Shown: in pieces, positions 32,741 through 41,457 of the stretch
Numbering within the stretch: position 1 is the first letter of the stretch
Layout: the number at the start of each line of letters is the position of its first letter
Translations under genes and position numbers: made by a program
Notes under the pieces: model-generated
The model's input: the letters and a program-made list of their open reading frames with translations, nothing else
The model's database searches: none
Told to the model about the DNA's origin: nothing
Source of the DNA: Herminiimonas fonticola
GTDB taxonomy: Bacteria > Pseudomonadota > Gammaproteobacteria > Burkholderiales > Burkholderiaceae_D
Direction of reading: 5' to 3'
NCBI RefSeq assembly: GCF_003293745.1
Contig: NZ_PTLZ01000001.1
Location: forward strand, 620,001-684,000
DNA length: 64,000 bases

Positions 32741-33637
32741 TTATGCGTAAGCAGCCAGCGAACCTTTCATTTTTTTCAATGCAACGGCTTCGATCTGGCG
32801 TATGCGTTCCGCTGATACGCCGAACTCATCAGCCAACTCATGCAAGGTTGCGCCTGAGCCATCGTCATTGGCTAACCAGCGTGCTTCCACGATACGACGT
32901 GAACGCGCATCCAGTTTGCCCAGCGCTGTCGACAAGCCTTCAGTTTGAAGTTTGTCATAGTTTTGCGCTTCCAAAACCTTGGTTGGCTCTTGCATATCGG
33001 AAGACAAATAAGCGATAGGCGCAAACTTGTCGTCTTCATCGTCAGTTGGCGCTTCCAGAGCAATATCGCGACCGGATAAACGCATTTCCATTTCGATGAC
33101 TTCTTCGCGTTTGACGTTTAGCGTTTTTGCCAAAGCATCTACTTGATCTGGCGTCATCGAATCGAGGCTGGTTTTATGACTGCGCAGATTAAAGAACAAC
33201 TTGCGTTGTGCCTTCGTCGTCGCAACTTTCACCAGGCGCCAGTTTTTCAGGATGTACTCATGCATTTCTGCCTTGATCCAATGCATCGAATACGACACAA
33301 GACGCACGCCTTGATCAGGATCAAAACGTTTCACGGCTTTCATCAAGCCGATATTGCCTTCCTGGATCAAATCCGCATGTGGCAAGCCATAACCGAGGTA
33401 GCCGCGTGCAATCGATACGACCAGGCGCAGATGCGAAAGCACCAGCTTTTGCGCAGCGCCCAAATCGTTATCGTCGCGCAGGCGACGTGCCAGCGACATT
33501 TCTTCTTCGTGCGTCAGCATAGGCAGGCGATTGACCGCCGAGATGTAAGCGTCAATATTGCCCAGCGCGCCAGAAAACCCCAGTGCCATGATGTTGCTGG
33601 CTGGAATCATTGCGGTTGATGCAGATGCTGCTTTCAT
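32741..33637 (-). CDS. rpoH: RNA polymerase sigma-32 (heat-shock) factor
   Basis: 298-residue sigma factor. Region 2 shows LVLSHLRLVVSIARGYLGYG and DLIQEGNIGLMKAVKRFDP. The RpoH box is QRKLFFNLR near residue 150, which separates sigma-32 from other group 3 factors. Region 4.2 is ELADEFGVSAERIRQIEAVAL. A perfect CIRCE element lies 72 nt before the ATG, so transcription is likely repressed by HrcA. Downstream is the terminator shared with the SCO gene. Upstream on this strand lie ftsY-ftsE-ftsX, which end 371 nt away. Confidence 0.96.
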   Translation of the reverse strand: MKAASASTAMIPASNIMALGFSGALGNIDAYISAVNRLPMLTHEEEMSLARRLRDDNDLGAAQKLVLSHLRLVVSIARGYLGYGLPHADLIQEGNIGLMKAVKRFDPDQGVRLVSYSMHWIKAEMHEYILKNWRLVKVATTKAQRKLFFNLRSHKTSLDSMTPDQVDALAKTLNVKREEVIEMEMRLSGRDIALEAPTDDEDDKFAPIAYLSSDMQEPTKVLEAQNYDKLQTEGLSTALGKLDARSRRIVEARWLANDDGSGATLHELADEFGVSAERIRQIEAVALKKMKGSLAAYA

Positions 33638-33708
33638 GCTTTCTCCTTGCTCACTTGTATTCAGAATCGACTCGCCTTGCTCCTGCGAAATCGTTTAGAA
33701 CGGCTATA

Positions 33709-33735
33709 TTAGCACTCTCTAAGAATGAGTGCTAA
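33709..33735 (-). promoter_or_regulatory. CIRCE element (HrcA operator) before rpoH
   Basis: TTAGCACTC at 33709-33717, a 9-nt spacer, GAGTGCTAA at 33727-33735: an exact match to the CIRCE consensus. Within it, read on the minus strand, TTAGCA (33735-33730) and TAATAT (33711-33706) with an 18-nt gap resemble -35 and -10 hexamers, so HrcA binding would cover the promoter. This couples the two heat-shock regulators. Confidence 0.93.
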
Positions 33736-33971
33736 TGAGCGTTTTATACTAGGCCGATAGCTAAAATGCTATTGCATTTTTGATCACGATAAATCCTAGC
33801 TTGCGAAAATTAGAGCGGAATTTCGCCATGAAGTTGCGTCGGAATGGCAATTTTTTGCAGGATTTTTGAAAGTGATTTTCTTGCAAACGGAAAGCACATT
33901 TTTTTCGAAAGCATTGAATTGGCGTGCTTTTGCAGCGAGTGCGTGCTTACATTAATGTTTTGATATCTTTG

Positions 33972-34001
33972 AAACAACGCTCATCTTCATTAGCGTTGTT
34001 T
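33972..34001. repeat. 10-bp inverted repeat at the end of ftsX
   Basis: AAACAACGCT and AGCGTTGTTT are perfect complements around a 10-nt loop, 8 nt past the ftsX stop. It may end the ftsYEX transcript, though the U-tract is short. Confidence 0.5.
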
Positions 34002-34008
34002 ACTGCGT

Positions 34009-34935
34009 TCAAGCCAGTCGCGCTAAATGGCGCTGTACTGATAACAAGGCACCCAGCAAGCCGAGAAAGGCGCTGGCCGCCAACATGATCAAGGTCGCGC
34101 TGGCATCCAATGGCGCAAGTCGGAATTCGGAAGCGTATAGCCGCGCAAAGTCCGCGATCGCAGCGTTGAGCGGGTTCAGGGCAATCGCAACTGCGATCAA
34201 GGCGATAGCGCCGGCGATCAAGCCGAGCAAGGCGCCCGTGTAATAAAAAGGCCGGCAGATAAAAGAATCGGTGGCACCAACCAGGCGCGAGACTTCGATT
34301 TCCTCGCGTTGCGTCATGACTTGCAAACGTATCGTGTTGAACACTACAGCAACCACCACCACACCCAAAGTTGCAGCGAGGAATAGCAAGACCAGCCGCA
34401 TGACTTGCAGTAGCGCTGCCAGACGCTCGACCCAGGCTGAATCGATTTGCACAGATTCAACGCCGCTCAAAGCCTGAAGTTTTTCAGTGATTTTCTTGAT
34501 CTTTTTTGCGTCGTCATCGTTCTGGAAGCCTGTCATTTTGACGACGTAGGCATCCGGTAATGGATTGGCGCCTAGCGTACTGATGGCATCTTCCAGCCCG
34601 GTTTTATCTTTCAGCGTGCTGAGTGCTTTTTCGCGCGGGATGAATTCCAGCTTGACCGGATGCTTGGCTTCCTGTGCGATACGTTTGATTTCCGGCGCGA
34701 GCGCGGTAGCGCGGTCACGTGATGCATCCATCTGCATGAAGACACTGATTTCCGGTTCTACCGCTAACTGTTCGGATACAGGTCTGACGTTTTCAATCAG
34801 TGTCAGACCGGCAAATGGCAATGCCAGTGCGATCGATACGACCAATACATTCAGTAAAAAATTGCCCGGTGTCTTGAACAAATGGCGGAATGCATCGCCT
34901 AGTGCGAAGCGATGTTGTCTGAACCAGCTATTCAT
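34009..34935 (-). CDS. ftsX: Cell-division ABC permease FtsX
   Basis: 308-residue membrane partner of FtsE. It has a helix near residues 25-46, a large periplasmic domain to about 170, then three helices; the FtsX signature TQREEIEVSRLVGATDSFI is near 215. The complex acts at the septum and activates peptidoglycan amidases through the periplasmic domain. It overlaps ftsE by 4 nt (ATGA) and is the last gene of the operon. Confidence 0.95.
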   Translation of the reverse strand: MNSWFRQHRFALGDAFRHLFKTPGNFLLNVLVVSIALALPFAGLTLIENVRPVSEQLAVEPEISVFMQMDASRDRATALAPEIKRIAQEAKHPVKLEFIPREKALSTLKDKTGLEDAISTLGANPLPDAYVVKMTGFQNDDDAKKIKKITEKLQALSGVESVQIDSAWVERLAALLQVMRLVLLFLAATLGVVVVAVVFNTIRLQVMTQREEIEVSRLVGATDSFICRPFYYTGALLGLIAGAIALIAVAIALNPLNAAIADFARLYASEFRLAPLDASATLIMLAASAFLGLLGALLSVQRHLARLA

Positions 34936-35615
34936 GCCATCACCTGCGGAGTGGTTCTGCGCCAGCTTTCGATGATCTTGCCATGATCGAGATAAATCAC
35001 GCGGGTTGCCGTATCGAGAAATTGTTCGTCATGGGTGGAAATCAGGCAGGTCACGCCGACCGCATGGAAAGCTTTCAATGCGTCGAGTACCTTGTTGGCA
35101 CTTTCTCTATCCAGATTGGCAGTCGGTTCATCCGCCAGAATGATTTGCGGGCGGTTAACGATGGCACGGGCAATCGACACACGCTGTTGTTCGCCACCGG
35201 ATAATGTTTGCGGTGCAGAGCTGGCCTTGTCGAGCAAGCCAACCTTGTCCAGCGCAGCACGCGCGCGTCGCTCAGCATCCGAGCGCGAAGCGCCGCACAC
35301 GATCAGTGGCAACATCACATTCGCCAAAACATTGCGATCCGACAGCAAGCGTTGTTGCTGGAAAATCAAACCGAGATTGCGACGCAGATAAGGCAGGCCA
35401 GAATTTTTGATGCGACCGATATCGTGACCGCTGACGATGACGGTACCTTCCGTCGGTCTTTCCATCGCAGCTATCATTTTCAATAGCGTGGATTTACCGG
35501 CGCCCGAAGGGCCGGCCAGAAAAACCAGCTCGCCCTTGTTGACCGACAATGTGATGTCGGACAGCGCAGTGACGTTTTGCGTATATTTTTTTGAAACCTG
35601 GCGAAATTCAATCAT
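34932..35615 (-). CDS. ftsE: Cell-division ABC ATPase FtsE
   Basis: 227-residue ATPase. Walker A is GPSGAGKST near residue 36, the Q-loop is in LIFQQQRLL, the signature is LSGGEQQRVSIARA, Walker B is IILADEPTANLD and the H-loop is STHDEQF. It powers FtsX. It begins 10 nt after ftsY and overlaps ftsX by 4 nt, so the three form one operon, as in most proteobacteria. Confidence 0.96.
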   Translation of the reverse strand: MIEFRQVSKKYTQNVTALSDITLSVNKGELVFLAGPSGAGKSTLLKMIAAMERPTEGTVIVSGHDIGRIKNSGLPYLRRNLGLIFQQQRLLSDRNVLANVMLPLIVCGASRSDAERRARAALDKVGLLDKASSAPQTLSGGEQQRVSIARAIVNRPQIILADEPTANLDRESANKVLDALKAFHAVGVTCLISTHDEQFLDTATRVIYLDHGKIIESWRRTTPQVMA

Positions 35616-35625
35616 CGATGTCGCG

Positions 35626-36669
35626 TTATCCCAAGAGTGCTTCTACAAATTCCTGCGCATTGAATGGCTGCAGATCTTCTATCTGTTCGCCGACGCCGAT
35701 AAAGTAAACCGGGATCGGTCGTGCGCGTGCAATCGCTGCCAACACACCACCTTTTGCAGTGCCATCCAGCTTGGTGACGACCAAACCTGTCAGACCCAGT
35801 GCATCATCAAAGACTTTGACCTGCGTCAGTGCGTTTTGCCCGGTGTTGCCGTCGATGACCAGCAAAATTTCATGCGGAGCAGACGCCATGCCTTTGGCGG
35901 TGACGCGTTTGATTTTCTTTAATTCTTCCATCAAATGCAATTGCGTAGGCAGTCGTCCAGCCGTGTCGACCATCACAACATTGGTGCCGCGCGCCTGTGC
36001 AGAATGCACCGCATCGAATGCGACGGCGGCCGGATCACCGGATTCCTGCGCGATCACGGTTACGTTATTGCGTTGGCCCCAGACTGTTAATTGTTCGCGT
36101 GCCGCAGCGCGGAAGGTATCGCCGGCCGCTAGCAAAACGGATTGGCCGTGCGTCTGCAAATGTTTGGCGAGTTTGCCGATAGTGGTGGTTTTGCCCGCGC
36201 CATTGACGCCGGTGATCATGATGACCAGCGGCTGATGCTGCTCAAGTACCAGCGGCTTTTGCAGCGGCGTCAGCATGTCGAGCAACAGGCTGCGCAATGC
36301 GGATTTGACTTGCGCGGCCTCGGTCAGTTTTTCGTTCTTGACCTTGCGCTTGAGTTCGTCGAGCAGAAATTGCGTGGCATCGACACCTGCATCCGACATC
36401 AATAAGGCTGATTCCAGTTCTTCATACAATTCATCGCCGATTTTTGCGCCGACGAAGAGTGTCGTCAAATTAGATGATGTTTTGGAAAGTCCGACTTTCA
36501 GTCGTGCTACCCACGATTGTTTTTGCTCTATCGGCGTAACGGCGGCAACGATTTCAGCTGGTGTTGCAACTGCGACAGGTGCTTCTTGTCCGAGAGTTGG
36601 AGCTGGCGTTACAGGCGCGTTCGCTTGCGGTGCAGGTTCTTGCGGTTTTTTCTTGAAGAAACTAAACAT
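35626..36669 (-). CDS. ftsY: Signal recognition particle receptor FtsY
   Basis: 347-residue GTPase that docks ribosome-SRP complexes at the membrane. The short N-terminal A region is Pro/Ala/Thr-rich, not strongly acidic as in E. coli. The helical N domain is near 55-125. The G domain has GVNGAGKTTTIGKLA (P-loop), DTAGRLPTQ, VIDGNTGQNAL and TKLDGTAKGG. The start at 36669 (MFSFFKKK) is chosen over a frame open to 36888 because the Phe/Lys start is usual for FtsY and the upstream part has poor coding character and would overlap the divergent M16 gene. Confidence 0.95.
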   Translation of the reverse strand: MFSFFKKKPQEPAPQANAPVTPAPTLGQEAPVAVATPAEIVAAVTPIEQKQSWVARLKVGLSKTSSNLTTLFVGAKIGDELYEELESALLMSDAGVDATQFLLDELKRKVKNEKLTEAAQVKSALRSLLLDMLTPLQKPLVLEQHQPLVIMITGVNGAGKTTTIGKLAKHLQTHGQSVLLAAGDTFRAAAREQLTVWGQRNNVTVIAQESGDPAAVAFDAVHSAQARGTNVVMVDTAGRLPTQLHLMEELKKIKRVTAKGMASAPHEILLVIDGNTGQNALTQVKVFDDALGLTGLVVTKLDGTAKGGVLAAIARARPIPVYFIGVGEQIEDLQPFNAQEFVEALLG

Positions 36670-36699
36670 CGGGAATGGTGTCAGAACAGCGGTCACAGG

Positions 36700-36726
36700 C
36701 GCTTGCCGGTGTATTGCAGGCAAGCG
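36700..36726. repeat. 8-bp dyad between ftsY and the M16 gene
   Basis: CGCTTGCC (36700-36707) and GGCAAGCG (36719-36726) are exact complements with an 11-nt centre, in the 112-nt divergent region. It could be an operator for either gene. Confidence 0.45.
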
Positions 36727-36781
36727 GATACAATCGACGTATTCTATCAGAGCGAAGGCTATCAAATTGCGTATTAGAACA

Positions 36782-38152
36782 ATGAGAGTAATGCTGTTGG
36801 CAGGATCGATTATTTTGGCATCGTCATTTGCCCAGGCCGCACAAACTGAAGAATTTACGTTGAAAAACGGGATGAAGATCATCGTCAACGAAGATCATAG
36901 AGCGCCTACCGTGGCGCACATGATCTGGTATCGGGTCGGTGCGGTCGACGAGCGCAACGGCACGACAGGCGTGGCGCATGCGCTGGAACACATGATGTTC
37001 AAAGGCACCAAGAAGCTGAAAGTAGGTGAGTTCAGCCAGCGTGTCGCACAACTGGGCGGACGTGAAAACGCATTTACCAGCAAGGATTACACCGCTTATT
37101 TCCAGCAAATCGAAAAATCCAAGCTCGAAGCCGTGATGGCGCTGGAAGCCGATCGCATGGTCAATTTGCAATTCGACAAGAATGAATTCGCAAAAGAAAT
37201 CCGCGTCGTGATGGAAGAGCGCCGCCTGCGCACCGACGACCAGCCGATCGCGATGGTGCAGGAAGCGTTGACGGCAACTGCCTACGCCGCACATCCATAT
37301 CGTAATCCTGTCATAGGCTGGATGGACGATTTGCAGAACATGACTGTCGCTGACGTGAAAGCCTGGCATGACGCCTGGTATGTGCCGAATAACGCGACGA
37401 TGGTTGTATCCGGTGACGTCGATGCCAAACAGGTTTTTGCGTTGGCCGAAAAATACTTTGGCCGTAATGTTGGCCGAGCCTTCACACGCACGCGACCACA
37501 AAACGAGCCGCCGCAACTCGGCATCAAACGCGTAACCGTTAAGGCCCCGGCAGAAAATCCCTATGTCGTATTGGCATTCAAGGTGCCAGCCTTGCATGAC
37601 GTAAAAAAAGATGACGATGCATTCGCGCTTGATGTGTTGGCAGCCGTTTTGGATGGCTATGACAATGCGCGTTTAACGGCCAAGCTGGTGCGCACAGATC
37701 GCGTCGCGAATGAAGTTGGCGCTTCGTATTCTGGCGTCGCGCGTGGACCTGTGATGTTCTTGCTGGATGGTTCGCCGGCTGCGGGCAATACAACTGAGCA
37801 ACTAGAAAAGCAATTGCGGGCTGAAGTGACGCGTATTGCGACCGACGGTGTATCTGAAGCCGAATTGAAGCGTGTCAAAACGCAATTGATTGCAGGTCAG
37901 GTCTACAAGCGCGATTCAGTATTCGGTCAAGCGATGGAAATCGGCGCGATGGAAATGTCCGGTCTGTCGTACAAGGATATCGATCTGATCATTGAACGCT
38001 TGCGGGCGGTGACGCCGCAACAGGTGCAGTCGGTGGCGCAAAAGTATTTCGGCGATGATGCGTTGACGGTCGCGACCTTGGTGCCTTTGCCTATGACCGA
38101 TAAAAGACCTGCAGGATCTGCAGACTCAGCAGCAAACGGCCCCTTGCATTGA
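36782..38152 (+). CDS. M16-family zinc metallopeptidase, catalytic
   Basis: 456-residue exported peptidase with signal peptide (residues 1-20). The inverted zinc motif HALEH is at 66-70 and the third ligand Glu is expected about 75 residues later, where GMVQEALTATAY-type sequence and NEFAKEIRVVMEER (with Glu pairs) lie. M16 enzymes, like pitrilysin or PqqL, close a clam-shell around peptides. The next gene encodes its non-catalytic half, so the two likely make a heterodimer. The frame is open far upstream but that part is antisense to ftsY. Confidence 0.88.
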   Translation: MRVMLLAGSIILASSFAQAAQTEEFTLKNGMKIIVNEDHRAPTVAHMIWYRVGAVDERNGTTGVAHALEHMMFKGTKKLKVGEFSQRVAQLGGRENAFTSKDYTAYFQQIEKSKLEAVMALEADRMVNLQFDKNEFAKEIRVVMEERRLRTDDQPIAMVQEALTATAYAAHPYRNPVIGWMDDLQNMTVADVKAWHDAWYVPNNATMVVSGDVDAKQVFALAEKYFGRNVGRAFTRTRPQNEPPQLGIKRVTVKAPAENPYVVLAFKVPALHDVKKDDDAFALDVLAAVLDGYDNARLTAKLVRTDRVANEVGASYSGVARGPVMFLLDGSPAAGNTTEQLEKQLRAEVTRIATDGVSEAELKRVKTQLIAGQVYKRDSVFGQAMEIGAMEMSGLSYKDIDLIIERLRAVTPQQVQSVAQKYFGDDALTVATLVPLPMTDKRPAGSADSAANGPLH

Positions 38153-38210
38153 TAACGCCTATCTTGTTCTACGCTGCGTTCAAAACCAATAAAGTATTTC
38201 TGGAGTCCCC

Positions 38211-39533
38211 ATGTTCAAAACGATAGTCGGCCTAGTCTTGTGTGCCGCATGCAGTATTTCTCACGCTGCATTACAGATTCAATCCTGGAACTTGCCGAAT
38301 GGTGCGCGCGTACTGTTTGTCGAAAATCACACAATTCCGATTCTCGATCTCAGCGTCGATTTCGATGCGGGTTCTAGGCGTGATCCTGCCGGTAAGTCTG
38401 GCGTGGCTGCATTGACCAGCGCGATGCTGGCACGCGGCATACGCGCGGTACCAGCGTCGAATGAGCCGGCACTGACAGAGGCGCAAATCTCCGATGCGTT
38501 TGCGGATACTGCCGCGCTGCGTGGCGCCCGACTCGACGATGATCGCTCCGGTGTGACCTTGCGCACGCTGGTATCCGAGCGGGAGATTGCCGTGCCGTTG
38601 GTAGGACGTTTGCTGGCTGAACCCAGCTTTCCGCAAGATTTTTTGTCCCGCGATAAAGCACGCACGATTGCCTCCATCAAGGAAGGTTTGACGCAGCCGG
38701 AAGCGATTGCCGACAAGGCTTTTTCGCGTCTGCTGTATGGCGACCATCCGTATGGGCAGCAACTGACAGTGGAATCGGTAACTGCGATTACGCGCGACGA
38801 TTTGCTGGCTTTTCATGCGACGCATTACGTAGCCAATCGTGCAGTGGTCGCGCTGATCGGTGATGTCACTCGCGAGCAGGCTGACAAAATTGCGCAGGAA
38901 CTAACCCGACGCTTGCCGCAAGGCGCGGCTTTACCGGCTCTGCCTGCAGTGCCGGTCGCCAAAGGTAGGGAGGAGCGCATTCCCCATCAAGCCACGCAAG
39001 CACATATTCTGATCGGCATGCCGGCGATGGCGCGCCATGATCCGGATCATTTTGCTTTAACCGTGGGGAACTATGTATTGGGCGGTGGTGGTTTTGCTTC
39101 ACGCTTGATGCAACAGGTACGTGAAAAGCGCGGCCTGACGTATGGCGTCAGCAGCTACTTCAATCCGATGGCGCAGGCCGGGCCTTTCCAGATTGGTTTG
39201 CAAACCAAGAAAGAGCAGGCCAACGAAGCATTGAAAGTGACGCGCGATACCGTTGCTGAGTTTTTGCGCGATGGCCCGACGCCAGTAGAATTGAAAGCAG
39301 CCAAGGATAATCTGATCGGTGGTTTTTCCCTGCGCATCGATAGTAATAAAAAGATACTGGAGAATATTGCCGCGATCGGTTTTTACCAGTTGCCGCTGGA
39401 TTATCTGGATACATGGACTGCAAAGGTCGCTGCGGTAACGGCGGCTCAGGTCAAGGATGCCTTCAATCGCAAGCTGCAAATGGATAAATTATCAACGGTC
39501 GTGGTGGGCGCAGATACCGCAACTGATAAGTAA
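38211..39533 (+). CDS. M16-family protein, non-catalytic partner
   Basis: 440-residue exported homologue of the preceding peptidase. The signal peptide ends near SISHAALQ. At the position of HALEH it reads ALTSA (67-71), so zinc cannot be bound. The R/Y substrate-locking region is present: LPLDYL and the VREKRGLTYGVSSYF sequence. In two-gene M16 systems one subunit is catalytic and the other shapes the chamber. It lies 58 nt after its partner, so they are co-transcribed. A periplasmic peptide- or signal-degrading role is inferred. Confidence 0.87.
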   Translation: MFKTIVGLVLCAACSISHAALQIQSWNLPNGARVLFVENHTIPILDLSVDFDAGSRRDPAGKSGVAALTSAMLARGIRAVPASNEPALTEAQISDAFADTAALRGARLDDDRSGVTLRTLVSEREIAVPLVGRLLAEPSFPQDFLSRDKARTIASIKEGLTQPEAIADKAFSRLLYGDHPYGQQLTVESVTAITRDDLLAFHATHYVANRAVVALIGDVTREQADKIAQELTRRLPQGAALPALPAVPVAKGREERIPHQATQAHILIGMPAMARHDPDHFALTVGNYVLGGGGFASRLMQQVREKRGLTYGVSSYFNPMAQAGPFQIGLQTKKEQANEALKVTRDTVAEFLRDGPTPVELKAAKDNLIGGFSLRIDSNKKILENIAAIGFYQLPLDYLDTWTAKVAAVTAAQVKDAFNRKLQMDKLSTVVVGADTATDK

Positions 39534-39651
39534 GTATGGGCAGATAGATAGTCGCCACGCTGGCTTGCATGGGTTGTAGCCATTACAATCCATGCTGCGC
39601 ACACTTTCCAGCGCGTGGTTTCAATCTCACAGCTCCCTTGCATCGTCACTC

Positions 39652-40317
39652 ATGTCCAAAAAGATACGTAACAAACCTCCCAAGCCTGCCGCCAAACGCC
39701 CGCCGCGTCCCGTCATGACGCATCAGGTGCGTATCATAGGCGGGCAATGGAAGCGCACACCGTTGACGGTCATCGATGCCGAAGGTTTGCGGCCTACACC
39801 GGATCGCGTGCGTGAAACCGTATTCAACTGGATCAACCATTTGATCGACGGCAATTGGAGCACGCTTAAATGTCTGGATCTGTTTGCCGGTACCGGTGTG
39901 CTGGGTTTTGAGGCGGCCAGCCGTGGTGCCGAACAAGTAGTGATGGTGGAAATGCATACGCCGGCAGTACGACAACTCGAAGCCACCAGGGGAAAACTGC
40001 GCGCAGAGCAAGTCAGTATCGTGCGCGGCGACGCTTTGTCTGCCGTGCAAGGTTTGCAAGCGCGTGGCGCGAGCGGGCAGTTCAAACTGATTTTTCTTGA
40101 TCCGCCTTATCTGCAAGACTGGCTCGCCAAAATATTGCCTGCCTGTGCGCCTTTGCTGGCGAACGACGGCTTGATTTATGTCGAATCCGAAACTTCTCTG
40201 GATGTAGCGACGCCACCGGATTGGTTGCAAGGCTGGGAAGTCGTGCGTGCCGATAATGCCGGCTTGGTTTTTTACCATCTTTTGCAAGCGAAAAAACTGC
40301 CTGAACTTCAGGCATAA
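39652..40317 (+). CDS. rsmD: 16S rRNA (guanine-966-N2)-methyltransferase
   Basis: 221-residue RsmD that methylates G966 of 16S rRNA in the assembled small subunit. The SAM-binding motif I is CLDLFAGTGVLGFEAASRGA near residue 75, and the catalytic motif is FLDPPYLQDW (DPPY). RIIGGQWKRTPL near the start and PTPDRVRETVFNWI are family signatures. The basic N-tail (KKIRNKPPKPAAKRPP) may help contact rRNA. The start at 39652 is preferred to 39592. It precedes coaD, a common pairing. Confidence 0.93.
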   Translation: MSKKIRNKPPKPAAKRPPRPVMTHQVRIIGGQWKRTPLTVIDAEGLRPTPDRVRETVFNWINHLIDGNWSTLKCLDLFAGTGVLGFEAASRGAEQVVMVEMHTPAVRQLEATRGKLRAEQVSIVRGDALSAVQGLQARGASGQFKLIFLDPPYLQDWLAKILPACAPLLANDGLIYVESETSLDVATPPDWLQGWEVVRADNAGLVFYHLLQAKKLPELQA

Positions 40318-40403
40318 TGCGCTTTCAGTTATTTGCGGTGCCCATAGTGTCGTGCTGCGCTATGCCGGAACAAAAAGCAAAACGCTCACATTGCCCCTTC
40401 AAC

Positions 40404-40417
40404 CGGCGCATGCGCCG
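40404..40417. repeat. Perfect 14-bp palindrome before coaD
   Basis: CGGCGCATGCGCCG, about 48 nt before the coaD start, self-complementary without a loop. It might be a protein-binding site. Confidence 0.45.
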
Positions 40418-40464
40418 CGTGCTTTTTCCGCCAGCTGACACTTAGCCACCATACGGGAGCCATC

Positions 40465-40956
40465 ATGGTCACAGCCATTTATCCAGGAACATTCGATCCA
40501 CTGACACGTGGGCACGAAGACCTGGTACGTCGCGCATCAGGTTTGTTCGACAAGTTGATCGTCGGCGTTGCCGACAGCAAGAACAAAAAACCATTCTTTT
40601 CGCTGGAAGAACGCCTGACCATTTCCAACGAAGTGCTGGGTCATTACCCCAATGTGCATGTCGAAAGTTTTTCCGGTTTGTTGAAAGATTTCGTGCGTCG
40701 TCACGATGCACGTGTGATCGTGCGCGGCTTGCGTGCGGTCTCCGATTTCGAATATGAATTCCAGATGGCCGGCATGAATCGCTATTTGTTGCCTGACGTC
40801 GAAACGCTGTTCCTGACCCCTTCCGATCAGTATCAATTCATCTCTGGTACGATAGTTCGTGAAATTGCTGCGCTGGGCGGCGATGTATCGAAGTTTGTTT
40901 TTCCTTCAGTCGATAAATGGCTGAAAGAAAAAATCTCTGCACAAGGGCAGGGATAA
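40465..40956 (+). CDS. coaD: Phosphopantetheine adenylyltransferase
   Basis: 163-residue enzyme of coenzyme A synthesis that couples ATP and 4'-phosphopantetheine. [19 protein letters not shown] holds the nucleotidyltransferase T/H-x-G-H motif (residues about 6-18). [18 protein letters not shown] and [26 protein letters not shown] are the other family blocks, the latter given in overlapping halves. A GGAG ribosome site precedes the ATG. Confidence 0.96.
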   Translation: MVTAIYPGTFDPLTRGHEDLVRRASGLFDKLIVGVADSKNKKPFFSLEERLTISNEVLGHYPNVHVESFSGLLKDFVRRHDARVIVRGLRAVSDFEYEFQMAGMNRYLLPDVETLFLTPSDQYQFISGTIVREIAALGGDVSKFVFPSVDKWLKEKISAQGQG

Positions 40957-41011
40957 GCTGGAACCGGAGCTGTCATGGCATTGCTGATCACGGACACGTT
41001 GCACGGGATTT

Positions 41012-41030
41012 CACAAGGCATGGCCTTGTG
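41012..41030 (+). repeat. Hairpin 1 in the ferredoxin leader
   Basis: CACAAGGC and GCCTTGTG are exact complements with a 3-nt loop (ATG). It lies 82-100 nt before the ferredoxin ATG, inside the duplicated-start ORF. Confidence 0.6.
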
Positions 41031-41040
41031 CCGGTCAGCG

Positions 41041-41066
41041 CAGCAAGCGCCTGCAAGCGCTTGCTG
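41041..41066 (+). repeat. Hairpin 2 in the ferredoxin leader
   Basis: CAGCAAGCGC and GCGCTTGCTG are exact complements with a 6-nt loop, 46-71 nt before the ferredoxin ATG. It has no U-tract, so it is not a simple terminator. Confidence 0.6.
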
Positions 41067-41078
41067 TATTCGTTCTGA

Positions 41079-41375
<297 letters not shown>

Positions 41376-41386
41376 ATTCAGCAGTA

Positions 41387-41425
41387 GCAATAAAAAAGGA
41401 CCAGTGATTGGTCCTTTTTTATTGC
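41387..41425. terminator. Perfect 17-bp bidirectional terminator
   Basis: GCAATAAAAAAGGACCA pairs exactly with TGGTCCTTTTTTATTGC around a 5-nt loop. It serves the ferredoxin and the convergent cyclase gene. Confidence 0.95.
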
Positions 41426-41457
41426 GTATTCATTTTAATTTGAATCTGCACCAGGAA

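Larger units (their letters stand above)
33638..34008. other. 371-nt rpoH upstream region
   Basis: Contains the CIRCE element and a 10-bp dyad at the end of ftsX. The centre is AT-rich and without coding signs. rpoH probably has more than one promoter here; I can place only hexamers within the CIRCE. Confidence 0.5.

Noticed and set aside
36275-36781. Upstream extension of the first M16 peptidase
   Set aside because: It runs antisense through ftsY; the signal peptide at 36782 gives a natural start.
36670-36888. Upstream extension of ftsY
   Set aside because: No ribosome site or family similarity; it would overlap the divergent peptidase gene.
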